Virus record (IMG/VR): IMGVR_UViG_3300015263_001238
Span: 1 to 51,849 of that record
Direction: 5' to 3' (one strand)
DNA: 51,849 nucleotides
Source of the DNA: a virus
Position numbers and translations under genes: made by a program
In this document: positions 33,924 to 42,457 of the stretch, one piece after another
Position numbering within the stretch: position 1 is the first letter of the stretch
Layout: each line of letters opens with the position of its first letter
Notes under the pieces: model-generated
The model's input: only the letters and a program-made list of their open reading frames with translations
Database searches by the model: none
What the model was told of the DNA's origin: nothing

Positions 33924-36209
33924 TCAACATTTGCTGTACCCACACGACTCGCACACGTCACAACCCCCACCACGGGAAAGGGTAGGCGCCTTGCACTGAG
34001 GGCACAGATCGTGCTTGGGCGGAAACTTTGGACGAATCCCTCCATTGCGACGAGCCAAGTAATCTTGAAAAGCTTGCCCTACACCGTCCGGAGCGGAAGA
34101 GATGCGATTCAAACCAAATCCGTTGGAGGCTCCACCTATGTTCCGGAGTTGCTCTGCCAACGCTTCGAGACGCTTATCGGGCCGAATAGGAGAAGGTATG
34201 GCGAGAGCATAGCTTACCGCCCGGCCCAGGGCTTCCATCACCGCAGTCACCTCACTACCGGATTTCCCAGATATGATGAAGCATTCGAACGGCTGCCCGT
34301 CCTCGGGATGATCGTCGATGACGGTATGCACGGTCCCGTGGGCCGTCTTCTTGGAAATCGTTGTTCCATGCCTATAGCCGTCGGCCGGAATGTGACGACG
34401 TGCCTTTGGCAGCATCTCCAATAACTCCTTCGTAGCCTCACCGTGATTCACTTTTCCTACATTCAAGACCTGCGACTTACGACTCCCATCACGGTACACG
34501 GTGATACCTTTGCAGCCTAGCTCCCATGCCAAATCGTAAGCCGCTTCCACGTCTTCCACGGTAGCCGTATTCGGCATGTTGATCGTCTTGCTGACAGCGT
34601 CTTCTACATGCGCCTGGAAGGCCGCCTGCATCTTGACGTGCCAATCGTAACGAATGTCCAACGACGTCCGGAATACCTCTCTCCATTTCTTGGGGACGGC
34701 TTCCAGATCCGACACGCTTCCTTTCTCGGCCACCTCGCGCATCAGATCCTCGCTGTACCACCCCTCTCGTTTAGAGACGTCCACGAATACCTGATTCACG
34801 TCCACCATCTCCATGTCAGCCTGATTGCGGATCATGGCCACACTGAACAAAGGTTCGATGCCGGAGGAACATCCCGCAATGATGGAGATAGAGCCTGTTG
34901 GAGCGATGACTGTAACCGTACTGTTCCGTCGCGGCTTGTCGCCTCGAGCCGCCCATCTGGATTCGGACCAGTGCTCGAACGGACCACGCTTCTCTGCCAA
35001 AACTTCGCTTGCCTTGACCGCCTCCTCATTTATCAGGCGCATGGTCTGCACGCCCAACTTGAGCGCCTGATCACTATCGTAGGGTATCCCACATCGAAGT
35101 AGAAGATCGGCCCAACCCATCACACCAATGCCTATCTTCCGACATTTCCTGGTCATGTCCCCTATCTGGGGAACAGGATAATTGTTGATGGTCAGTACGT
35201 TGTCCAAGAAGTGGACACAATGATGGACGACGCTAGCAAGTCGATCGAAATCCAACACAAGAACACCGTCGCGCTCGAAATAGAACTTGGACAGATTTAC
35301 GGATCCCAGCGTGCAAGCATCGTAGGCGCGCAGCGGAACCTCTCCGCATGGATTGGTAGCTTCGATATCCCCGAGATACGAAGATAGAGGATCCAGAGCG
35401 TTGACGCGATCGATGAAAAATAAGCCCGGTTCTCCGCTATAATGCGCGTTCTGTATGATCCGATCCCAAACATCCCGAGCTTGGTATTTCCCAACGACCG
35501 ATCCCGATACCGGATGGACGATTTCGTACTCTCCACCCGAATAGAGAGACTTCATGAAAGCATCGGTTATACCAACGCTTATATTGAAGTTGGTAAGACC
35601 ATGACCGCATGTCTTGCGACCAAATCCAGAGCAGACGTCGCAAGCAACTCGTTTGCAGTCGATGAACTCGAGAATATCTGGATGGTCTACTCGAAGGATG
35701 CCCATGTTGGCCCCTCGTCGTATCCCCGCCTGTTTCACGCATTCGGTGACAGCGTTGTACATCCGCATGAAAGACACGGGACCGGAGGCGGCCCCGCCTG
35801 TTCCAGCCACGAAATCATTGCGAGGTCGAATCCTACTGTAGCTGAATCCCGTCCCTCCTCCTGTCTTGTGCACGAGGGCCGCGTTCTTCGCGGTGTCCAT
35901 GATGGCATCCATACGATCTTCGATAGGGAGAACAAAACAGGCCGACAGTTGGCCGTCCACTCTCCCTGCATTCGCGAGGCACGGGGTGTTGGGAAGAAAG
36001 TCCAACCGGGCCATCATGTTGTAGAACGCCGTCTCTGCCGCTGTTGGATCCTCTCCGTATTGAATGTCCGCACGAGCTACTGCTTTGGCAACTCGACTGA
36101 ACAATTCCTTCGGAGTCTCTACAACCTCCCCTTTGTCATTCTTGAGCAGGTAACGGCGGCGCAACACCTGGATGGCGTTGTTGTTCAACACAGGTTCGAC
36201 TACGGGCAC
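33924..36209 (-). CDS. nrdJ: Class II (B12-dependent) ribonucleotide reductase (761 aa)
   Basis: It reduces ribonucleotides to deoxyribonucleotides for phage DNA synthesis, using adenosylcobalamin to make the radical. Seen: FLPNTPCLANAG (71-82), the redox cysteine C91 in SACFVLP, KTGGGTGFSYSRIRP, the radical cysteine C288 in NPCGE, its partner C299 in ACTLGSVNLS, TGSISIIAGCSSG, and a C-terminal cysteine cluster (CPQC, CDVCESCGYSKC) that recycles the active site or binds zinc. Length is normal for NrdJ. A Cys-rich insertion (C185-C201) precedes LTNFNISVG. GTG start with ggagg upstream. It is a metabolic gene set inside the tail operon. Confidence 0.9.
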   Translation of the reverse strand: MPVVEPVLNNNAIQVLRRRYLLKNDKGEVVETPKELFSRVAKAVARADIQYGEDPTAAETAFYNMMARLDFLPNTPCLANAGRVDGQLSACFVLPIEDRMDAIMDTAKNAALVHKTGGGTGFSYSRIRPRNDFVAGTGGAASGPVSFMRMYNAVTECVKQAGIRRGANMGILRVDHPDILEFIDCKRVACDVCSGFGRKTCGHGLTNFNISVGITDAFMKSLYSGGEYEIVHPVSGSVVGKYQARDVWDRIIQNAHYSGEPGLFFIDRVNALDPLSSYLGDIEATNPCGEVPLRAYDACTLGSVNLSKFYFERDGVLVLDFDRLASVVHHCVHFLDNVLTINNYPVPQIGDMTRKCRKIGIGVMGWADLLLRCGIPYDSDQALKLGVQTMRLINEEAVKASEVLAEKRGPFEHWSESRWAARGDKPRRNSTVTVIAPTGSISIIAGCSSGIEPLFSVAMIRNQADMEMVDVNQVFVDVSKREGWYSEDLMREVAEKGSVSDLEAVPKKWREVFRTSLDIRYDWHVKMQAAFQAHVEDAVSKTINMPNTATVEDVEAAYDLAWELGCKGITVYRDGSRKSQVLNVGKVNHGEATKELLEMLPKARRHIPADGYRHGTTISKKTAHGTVHTVIDDHPEDGQPFECFIISGKSGSEVTAVMEALGRAVSYALAIPSPIRPDKRLEALAEQLRNIGGASNGFGLNRISSAPDGVGQAFQDYLARRNGGIRPKFPPKHDLCPQCKAPTLSRGGGCDVCESCGYSKC

Positions 36210-36238
36210 ACGGCCTCCATGAATATCTTTTCTCAGTC

Positions 36239-36967
36239 CTACGCAGTGAGACTGAGCTCTTCGATCATCTCTGGCTGGATCTCGATCTCCATGATCGATA
36301 TATCACTCGCCTGCGCATCGAAATCTCCACCTACCTTATACCTGATAGGAAGGCAGTCGTGAAGAACCCACGCCTTGGCTGGGATACGAATCTTGAATTC
36401 GAATGGACCAAAAGCCGCACTTCCACCAAACCCGGCCAATCCTCCAATAGCGGCCCCTTCGGCTAATGTACTCACAATGGCCTTTCCAAAGTTTCCCGGG
36501 ACACTAGAAGAAATGAGGCCCGAATTCGCCGCTACAAGGGCAGACTGCGCAACTCCTGATACCGATGTAGCGCTTATGGGGTTACGAGCAAAGAACTGTA
36601 AGAGTACCAATGTTCGTCTCGGGGTAGGCCCACCGATGGACACATAACTACCAGCTGATCGGCTCTGGAAGCCTTGGGGATCTCCTGTCACAGCCGCTAC
36701 TGTCCAACGCCAAAAGTCGGAATCCGCGAAAGTGACTCCGCGTGTAAGAGTCATCGGATCGACGTTCGCCTTCTTTATTACCCGGCGTTTGAAATGCCAG
36801 TTACCTTCGTTGAAGTCGTACATGTCGAAGGAGACGCTTGGAGCGGTGATCGACTTGAACCCCGACAACGGGTTGAAGATCGGCAAGGAAAAGCCCTCGA
36901 TAGGGGCCACGTCGAACAGCCAAAAGGGAAATACCTGGAGAAAGTCGGAGAATGCTGTTCTAGCCAC
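36239..36967 (-). CDS. Second gp19-type tail tube-like protein (242 aa)
   Basis: GTG at 36967 follows aaggtg closely and gives VARTAFSDFLQVFPFWLFDV; a longer frame would run through the terminator and the upstream gene. It shares with the tube gene the strands MTLTRGV..(S)DFWRW and CLPIRYKVGGDFDAQASDIS, so it is a paralogue of the gp19 fold. A 75-residue Gly/Ala/Ser-rich insertion (about 130-200, SVSGVAQSALVAANSGLISS and following) is extra. By analogy with T4 gp54 it may start or cap the tube rather than build it. It lies just after the terminator, so it is likely less expressed. Confidence 0.7.
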   Translation of the reverse strand: MARTAFSDFLQVFPFWLFDVAPIEGFSLPIFNPLSGFKSITAPSVSFDMYDFNEGNWHFKRRVIKKANVDPMTLTRGVTFADSDFWRWTVAAVTGDPQGFQSRSAGSYVSIGGPTPRRTLVLLQFFARNPISATSVSGVAQSALVAANSGLISSSVPGNFGKAIVSTLAEGAAIGGLAGFGGSAAFGPFEFKIRIPAKAWVLHDCLPIRYKVGGDFDAQASDISIMEIEIQPEMIEELSLTA

Positions 36968-37011
36968 AGAACACCTTCGAGTTGATGTCCACCATACTAC
37001 CGCATCAAACC

Positions 37012-37041
37012 AAAAACGGGCAGGACCACGTGGTCTGCCCG
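37012..37041 (-). terminator. Rho-independent terminator after tail tube gene
   Basis: On the minus strand a stem of about 12 pairs (CGGGCA with TGCCCG, then GACC with GGTC, one bulged base, ACGT-type loop) is followed at once by TTTTT. It starts 25 bases after the tube stop codon. Its tip is the repeated palindrome GACCACGTGGTC at 37024-37035. Confidence 0.85.
37024..37035. repeat. Palindrome GACCACGTGGTC at terminator tip
   Basis: Exact copy of the 12-mer found at three other places. Here it forms the distal half of the terminator stem downstream of the tail tube gene. Confidence 0.8.
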
Positions 37042-37065
37042 TCTCATGTTTCCATCGAGGTGCTG

Positions 37066-37644
37066 TTACGCCGGGGGTTGGTGCTCTTCGACCTCGAAGT
37101 GTTCGTAGGCCAGATCCAGTTCCATGATGGAGATCTCGGACGCCGTAGCGTCTAGATCGCCCGCGACCTTGTGACGAATCGGAAAGCACTCGCGAACATG
37201 ATAGGTACGTCCTGGAAGGTCTGTGTTGAGATTGGTCTTGTTCGCTTGACCGCCCGAAGCCGGGGCCGAGCGGACGAGAGACGCATCTCTGTGAAAGTGC
37301 CGGATAGCGAGATCCGCACGGTACTCGTTGGCAGGACCGGCGTCAGCACCTTCGATAACCAGCCGGAGCCAGCGCCAGAAAGTACCATCGCCACGCGCCA
37401 CACCACGAGAGAGCGTGATGTCGGACATGCTCGGGTTACCCGGGTACTTCCGGGTGTAGACCATTTGACCCTCTTTGTACTCGACCGCCTCGATGGTCGC
37501 TTCTGGGGTTGTCACGGCGGAGAACCCGGCATCAGGTCTGCCGTTCCCTGTGACTAGATCTACGTCGGAGTTACCGTCCACGGCGGCCACGAGAACGTGG
37601 AATCTCATTGAGTGGAGAAAGTCTTGTGCTAGAGCGCGAGCCAT
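37066..37644 (-). CDS. Tail tube protein, T4 gp19-like (192 aa)
   Basis: Length and motifs fit the gp19 tube family: an N-terminal FHVLVAAVDG, GFSAVTTPEATIEAVEYKEG, the conserved YTRKYPGNPSMSDITLSRGV, DGTFWRWL and the closing CFPIRHKVAGDLDATASEIS. It polymerises into the inner tube of the contractile tail. A very strong ribosome-binding site (gaggaggt) and a terminator shortly after the stop agree with high expression. It lies downstream of the sheath gene as usual, separated from it by one gene. Confidence 0.9.
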   Translation of the reverse strand: MARALAQDFLHSMRFHVLVAAVDGNSDVDLVTGNGRPDAGFSAVTTPEATIEAVEYKEGQMVYTRKYPGNPSMSDITLSRGVARGDGTFWRWLRLVIEGADAGPANEYRADLAIRHFHRDASLVRSAPASGGQANKTNLNTDLPGRTYHVRECFPIRHKVAGDLDATASEISIMELDLAYEHFEVEEHQPPA

Positions 37645-37673
37645 TTTTCACCTCCTCGGGCAAATCGCCTAGG

Positions 37674-38363
37674 TTACGCCACCATTACCAAGAATACGAC
37701 GGAACCATCAGGCGCCGTAGTCGTATCTACCGAATTCTCGGTCGAGTCGAATACACCGGCTTCGGTAATCCCGTCGGCGAACAAGACATTGGCACTTCCG
37801 ATCTGCACGGAGATCCCTAGAATGTCTCCTGTCTGCACCGTCGCCGTGGCCCCGCTCGCCCCTACCGTGGCTTTTGAAATCGCCGTGACCGCCTTGAAGA
37901 TCTTGGCGCCTGCAACAGTAGAGTTGGCAACCGCTACATTGACCTCCGTTTGAGCCTGATCGAATTGATCGGTTCCAACGATGGTAACGTCTCCGCCGTC
38001 GTACCCTAGACCGTAGACCACATCCAATGTCCTTGGCACATCAGGATCGGTAAACGGCCCAGGGAAGACATTGGGGTCGGTCGCCGGAACCGAAGCATGA
38101 ACCGCGACAGCTGGAGCGTCCGGCGCGCCCAAGTTGATTACCGACTCGGCGCCCTGGAGAGAACCTGCAAGTTTCTCGGCAGCGCTGAGTGTAATCGTAT
38201 AAGACAGGGTACCTGCCGCGACGTTGGTTAGGAAACTGGACATTCCCTGAACATCGGACTCGGTCCGCTGCGTAGAAAGAGTGCCGTTCGCGGGAACGAA
38301 AGCGTAGAGTTCCTGTACCAGGACAGGCTCGGACGTGTTGTTCGTTATTGTAAGAGTGGCCAC
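37674..38363 (-). CDS. Tail-region structural protein between sheath and tube (229 aa)
   Basis: A 229-residue protein starting MATLTITNNTSEPVLVQELYAFVPANGTLS, almost devoid of cysteine, rich in Ala, Val and Thr and predicted beta with a helical centre. It sits between the sheath and tube genes with 27-29 base gaps, so a structural role in the tail is likely. Similar short proteins in other phages are decoration or collar components. No family assigned. Confidence 0.6.
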   Translation of the reverse strand: MATLTITNNTSEPVLVQELYAFVPANGTLSTQRTESDVQGMSSFLTNVAAGTLSYTITLSAAEKLAGSLQGAESVINLGAPDAPAVAVHASVPATDPNVFPGPFTDPDVPRTLDVVYGLGYDGGDVTIVGTDQFDQAQTEVNVAVANSTVAGAKIFKAVTAISKATVGASGATATVQTGDILGISVQIGSANVLFADGITEAGVFDSTENSVDTTTAPDGSVVFLVMVA

Positions 38364-38390
38364 TTGATTACCTTTCTGCTTGATCCTCGG

Positions 38391-40886
38391 CTAGCCCAAC
38401 GTGATTTGGGTAAAGCGGAATCTCACGAATTCTGCCGGAGTATTTGCGGCGACACCGACGTCGATGATGACCTGGCCCGCCGCTACGCTGGAAGCATCGT
38501 TGTTCGATTCGTCCACGATAACGAAGAACGCCTCGGAGGGAGATCCTCCGGCGAACAAGCCCTCGTTGAACTGGTTGTTGAGGAACCCTTGGAGTTGCGC
38601 CTTGATCTTGGCCCACAGAGCAGGACCATTGTTCTCGAACACGATCCAATGGGTCGCGTTGTACACCGACTTTTCCAGGAACATGAAGAGGCGGCGCACG
38701 TTGATGTACCTCCACTCGATTTCCTGAGCAATGGTCCGAACTCCCCATACTGCTAATCCCGTATGTGGGGAACTGATTAACGGATTGATCTTGTTCGGGT
38801 ACACGAAATCCCGCTCGGACGGGGTAGGATTCAATTCCAGTCCGAGGAGAAACCGGAGTTGGCCGTCCACAGTACCGCCGGGGGCTTTTCCGACATTCTT
38901 GGACGCATCGGTACGAGCGTAGATGCCTGCAATATGCCCAACCGCGGGCATCGTCAATGGCCGATTGTCCGCGAGAGGGTCTGCAACCCGAACCCACGGC
39001 CAGTAGACGGCGGCAAACTTCGAAAACCGGCCCAGATCGAACCGGAACCAATCCACAGCCTCTTGCGCAGAAGAGGCCACAGGCGGCTGGAGGATGGCAA
39101 AGCGATCACCCCCGGAAGGCTGCGTAGCGCGCCCATCCACGTAATCGAGGATATCTCCAGTGATAGTGACATCTCCGACAAAATCGGGAACGACGATTTG
39201 CATCAGTTCCTCGATCCGGTTCAGGGCAAACAGTCCTTCGGCATTCGCTTCTAGGAGCGCGGCGTTGGAAATCTGATTCCGTCCGTAGGTACCAGAAGAG
39301 AAGGTACCATTGGTTCCACCCGTGAAGGATTCAATATGCTGCGATTCCACCGCCGCAGTGCTGTAACTCAAAGTCACGAGCGTAGTCGCGTCGATGGGAT
39401 TGAGCAACGTAACGACGATTGCGCCGGAGGTGTAATTGATCGTGTTCGTGCCTGCGGCATCTACCGAACCAATCAGATTCCCCGCCCCGTCATCCGTGAC
39501 GGTAAGAGAAGCTCCGAGTGTATCGGTGTAGGAGATGACGACCGATCGAGGAGAGACCGGAGCGGCAGATGCTGTCGTCGCGGTAAACTCCCGGCCCGCC
39601 GTCGATTCATCCCCACCACCGATGATCTCGGTCTTCGCTATACCGTCGATTTGAAGAGGAGCCTCATCTCCACCCGGCTCATTGACCGTTACGTAGTCGG
39701 ACAGCTCATTGATGACATCAGGGAAATACTGTGGATCGGAGGAATCCGAGAAGCTGAGACCCTCGTAGGTCTCCACGATATCAAAATTGCCCGTAGAGGT
39801 GTTCAGTAGCAAGACATTGAACTTGTATCGTGAATACGAGTTCGTACTGGCGGTGTAATAGTCCTGATCCCCCTCGATAGAGATACGCAAGTCATTGGCC
39901 CAAGTTCCCGCCGAGATAGGATCGAGGTCCCAGGCATAGATCTGATAAGTGGCCAGGAGGGGGGCCTGATCGTGGGCTGCGGTAGATAGGGTGATCGACC
40001 ACGCGCCAGTCGTGTAGTCGATAGCCCCCGGACCGGTGAGAACAGTGCCGGCGGGGAAAACTCCCAATCCATCGTCAGTTACACTGAGATCCGCGGAAGC
40101 CGGGGTGTAATCCACCGTGAAGGCGCCAGGGACGCCATTCGGGATATCGACACCAGCAAATTCTACCGAGAAAAACCCAGATCGATGATCGATGGTGACC
40201 ACCGTTCCAGCGCCGTTGGTCGCGCTCGCGATGGCGGTAATCGCCGGAACTGCGAGAGTCGTGGGGGTGGCGCCATCCGGATCGAAGTTCAGAGTGAACG
40301 TTCCCGGGACCACGGCGAACTGTTCGGGGTCGTAGGCGGGAATGCTCGCCGGATTGATCCTACCTTCGTAGACAGCCGTCGCAGCCACGAGACTAACGTT
40401 GCCGCTGTCATCACGGTTGCGAATGGCTTCGGCCGCGACCGGGGTCCCGTCCTCACGCCATCGCAAGGTCACCGAAGCAGGAACCAGCGGCGATGCGCCG
40501 CCATTCACGTTGAGTAGAGTAGTCAGGTCCGTCTGTGAGAAGGCGGTAGTAACTCCATCTCCAGTCTCCAATACCTGATCGGTCCACTGGCTGTCGATCA
40601 GAGCATCCGCGGTAAGCGCGTCCGAAGGGACAACACGAACAACGAACGCACGACGACCGCCGTTGGCAAAGTAGGCAGCCATGGACAGCGGCAAGAAGGA
40701 ATCACTAACGATGGGTCCGAATGTCCGAACGAAGTTCTCGAACGACGTTACGAGAGTAGCTACGTTGGTGGGCCCCTTCTGCGTGAATCCTACGGCTCCC
40801 AGATTCGATGTCGAAACCGCCTGGATGACCTGTACCTGGGAAGGTACTTCCTCGATGAAGACGCCTGGACTAAGAATCTCGGCCAT
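38391..40886 (-). CDS. Tail sheath protein (831 aa)
   Basis: The N-terminus MAEILSPGVFIEEVPSQVQ with AVGFTQKGPTNVATLVTSF, VRTFGP and AAYFANGGRRAFVVRV is the sheath signature. The C-terminus has the domain that locks subunits (YINVRRLFMFLEKSV, WIVFENN, LWAKIKAQLQGFLNNQFNEG, AFFVIVDESNN, TPAEFVRFRFTQI). A middle region of about 400 residues holds several TLTVTDDG..G-type beta modules, an enlargement over the usual 480-660 residues. It forms the contractile outer sleeve. Strong identification. Confidence 0.95.
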   Translation of the reverse strand: MAEILSPGVFIEEVPSQVQVIQAVSTSNLGAVGFTQKGPTNVATLVTSFENFVRTFGPIVSDSFLPLSMAAYFANGGRRAFVVRVVPSDALTADALIDSQWTDQVLETGDGVTTAFSQTDLTTLLNVNGGASPLVPASVTLRWREDGTPVAAEAIRNRDDSGNVSLVAATAVYEGRINPASIPAYDPEQFAVVPGTFTLNFDPDGATPTTLAVPAITAIASATNGAGTVVTIDHRSGFFSVEFAGVDIPNGVPGAFTVDYTPASADLSVTDDGLGVFPAGTVLTGPGAIDYTTGAWSITLSTAAHDQAPLLATYQIYAWDLDPISAGTWANDLRISIEGDQDYYTASTNSYSRYKFNVLLLNTSTGNFDIVETYEGLSFSDSSDPQYFPDVINELSDYVTVNEPGGDEAPLQIDGIAKTEIIGGGDESTAGREFTATTASAAPVSPRSVVISYTDTLGASLTVTDDGAGNLIGSVDAAGTNTINYTSGAIVVTLLNPIDATTLVTLSYSTAAVESQHIESFTGGTNGTFSSGTYGRNQISNAALLEANAEGLFALNRIEELMQIVVPDFVGDVTITGDILDYVDGRATQPSGGDRFAILQPPVASSAQEAVDWFRFDLGRFSKFAAVYWPWVRVADPLADNRPLTMPAVGHIAGIYARTDASKNVGKAPGGTVDGQLRFLLGLELNPTPSERDFVYPNKINPLISSPHTGLAVWGVRTIAQEIEWRYINVRRLFMFLEKSVYNATHWIVFENNGPALWAKIKAQLQGFLNNQFNEGLFAGGSPSEAFFVIVDESNNDASSVAAGQVIIDVGVAANTPAEFVRFRFTQITLG

Positions 40887-40888
40887 GG

Positions 40889-41191
40889 CTACCTCTTGTT
40901 CTCGGACGATTCAGTTACAGGAACGTCCAAAAGTTGTTCTTTCTCAGGCTCCAACACTGGAGCAGGATCTACTGTCGGAACTGCGGTCTTGGGAACCGTG
41001 GGCATGGGCGGGGGAGGTACAGAGGGTTTCTTGGGAGGAACCAACATCCCCTTCTGTACGTATTTCGTCACCGCCGCGCAACCAGCGTCCTCCCGAGATA
41101 TTTCGAGGAAGGATTTGGCCGCTATTACTGTAGGTCCGCTAGGGAGCGATAGAGAGAGTGGACCTCTCGTCTTGTTATAGTATCGAGGCAT
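40889..41191 (-). CDS. Small Pro-rich tail protein (100 aa)
   Basis: ATG at 41191 is chosen since the frame above it overlaps the preceding gene and the N-terminus then reads MPRYYNKTRGPLSLSLPSGP. Residues 15-55 resemble a compact domain (TVIAAKSFLEISREDAGC); the C-terminal half is Pro/Val/Glu-rich and probably disordered (KKPSVPPPPMPTVPKTAVPT). It lies between the 255-residue neck protein and the sheath. A joining or chaperone role is possible. Confidence 0.55.
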   Translation of the reverse strand: MPRYYNKTRGPLSLSLPSGPTVIAAKSFLEISREDAGCAAVTKYVQKGMLVPPKKPSVPPPPMPTVPKTAVPTVDPAPVLEPEKEQLLDVPVTESSENKR

Positions 41192-41192
41192 C

Positions 41193-41960
41193 TCATATCC
41201 CCCGGATTTGTTGCGTCGTGATCGTCGGCAAGGCAGTAACCGTGGCCATGGTCTCCGGATCCAACAGATCCAGTTCACCCTCTACTCTCAAAGTGACGGC
41301 AAAGCCTACCACACGATCCGCCACTTCGGGAACATCGTCAAGGTGAGAAATCGACTCTTGAAAGGCTTCATAGGTTCTACCGTCTCCGACGGAGTCTACC
41401 AAATGTACCAGACAATAGGGAGGATATACACGAAGAATAGCATTCAGTATTGCATTCGCCTGGTTGGTTCCGCCACCTCGGTTGTGCGCGAAGATCGAGA
41501 TAGTGTACGAGATGTCGTAGGGTACAGCCTGTTGTAGTTGTTCCATACGACTGAATCCGAATACATTCGCGGATTCCGGGCGTCCTGGGCTCGTATTGAC
41601 AACCGTCTGGTTACCTGTCGCGGAAGGAGCGCGGTACTGCAAGGATCCGGGATGCCAGCGATTCATTGTCGGAGTAATGTCATCACGCCGACAGACGATG
41701 AGAGGAAAGTCGTACTTCTCCCAGATGTCCTCGGGAAAAGCAAAAACGATGGGAACCCCCGGGATCCCCTCTCTACTAACGCGTCCTCGGACTCCAGGCA
41801 CATCCAGGTAGTAGTTTCTAGGCTCTCCACGCTCGTTGTAGAAGAGCGTCGCGCCCATCGTCGTCACCACACCCTTGTCGAAATCACGAAGGCTCACCGT
41901 TCCGGTCGGGGACCGACCTTCCAGCCTATCGCGAAGTGCCAAAGTTGCGGAGTCTTCCAC
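41193..41960 (-). CDS. Neck/tail-completion type protein (255 aa)
   Basis: A 255-residue soluble protein starting MEDSATLALRDRLEGRSPTG. The central part (AVPYDISYTISIFAHNRGGG, ANAILNAILRVYPPYCLVHL) suits the alpha/beta fold of tail-terminator or completion proteins, whose usual place is between neck genes and the sheath. The end carries VVGFAVTLRVEGELDLLD, a strand typical of that group. Identification is by pattern and context only; T4 gp15 or gp3 would be the functional analogues. Confidence 0.55.
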   Translation of the reverse strand: MEDSATLALRDRLEGRSPTGTVSLRDFDKGVVTTMGATLFYNERGEPRNYYLDVPGVRGRVSREGIPGVPIVFAFPEDIWEKYDFPLIVCRRDDITPTMNRWHPGSLQYRAPSATGNQTVVNTSPGRPESANVFGFSRMEQLQQAVPYDISYTISIFAHNRGGGTNQANAILNAILRVYPPYCLVHLVDSVGDGRTYEAFQESISHLDDVPEVADRVVGFAVTLRVEGELDLLDPETMATVTALPTITTQQIRGI

Positions 41961-41963
41961 GGA

Positions 41964-42434
41964 TCAATCCATCGAGACGGAATCGAGAACAACGCGCGCA
42001 AACCCTACCGTCTTGGCTTTTCCTAACCAAATAGAGATCTCGTCATCAGACGAGTCCTCTTCTGGCATAGGAGGCATGTCTCCTTCTTCCGCAGCCATTT
42101 CAGCAGCGTCGAAAATCGCATTGACAGCCCCTTCCTCGCTCATATCGGTGGAGTCGAGAATCGCATCGAGGATGGAGTCCAGATACATGTTGAAAGCATC
42201 GTTCGCATCTGTTGGGTTCTCGGCTCCGCTATTCCCCGCCATCGCCTCGTCGCCCGCCGCTGTACCGCCCACCGTCATCTCCGCCAAGTCGTTTTCCAAC
42301 TCCATACGGATACGATCGAGTATATCGGACTCTCTCATGGCACGTCCTGTAGACTCTGTCGCATCGAAACCTTCCTCTAACTGGGACCGAAGTCGATCCA
42401 GGATGTTGGAAGTGTGCTCATTCATCGAATACAT
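41964..42434 (-). CDS. Acidic helical hypothetical protein (156 aa)
   Basis: ATG at 42434 is preceded by aggaga at suitable spacing; an earlier start at 42461 would overlap the upstream gene. The protein is strongly acidic (many Asp and Glu), low in aromatics, and has helical heptad stretches (SNILDRLRSQLEEGFDATE, SDILDRIRMELENDLAEM). The C-terminus (ISIWLGKAKTVGFARVVLDS) is a short folded segment. It may be a chaperone or assembly factor for the basic protein upstream. Function unknown. Confidence 0.5.
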   Translation of the reverse strand: MYSMNEHTSNILDRLRSQLEEGFDATESTGRAMRESDILDRIRMELENDLAEMTVGGTAAGDEAMAGNSGAENPTDANDAFNMYLDSILDAILDSTDMSEEGAVNAIFDAAEMAAEEGDMPPMPEEDSSDDEISIWLGKAKTVGFARVVLDSVSMD

Positions 42435-42457
42435 TTTTCTCTCTCTCCTGAAGGGCG

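Noticed and set aside
37066-37189. Longer N-terminus for the second tube-type gene (to 37189)
   Set aside because: It would read through the terminator and the end of the tube gene with non-protein-like sequence; GTG at 36967 has a ribosome-binding site and a sensible N-terminus.
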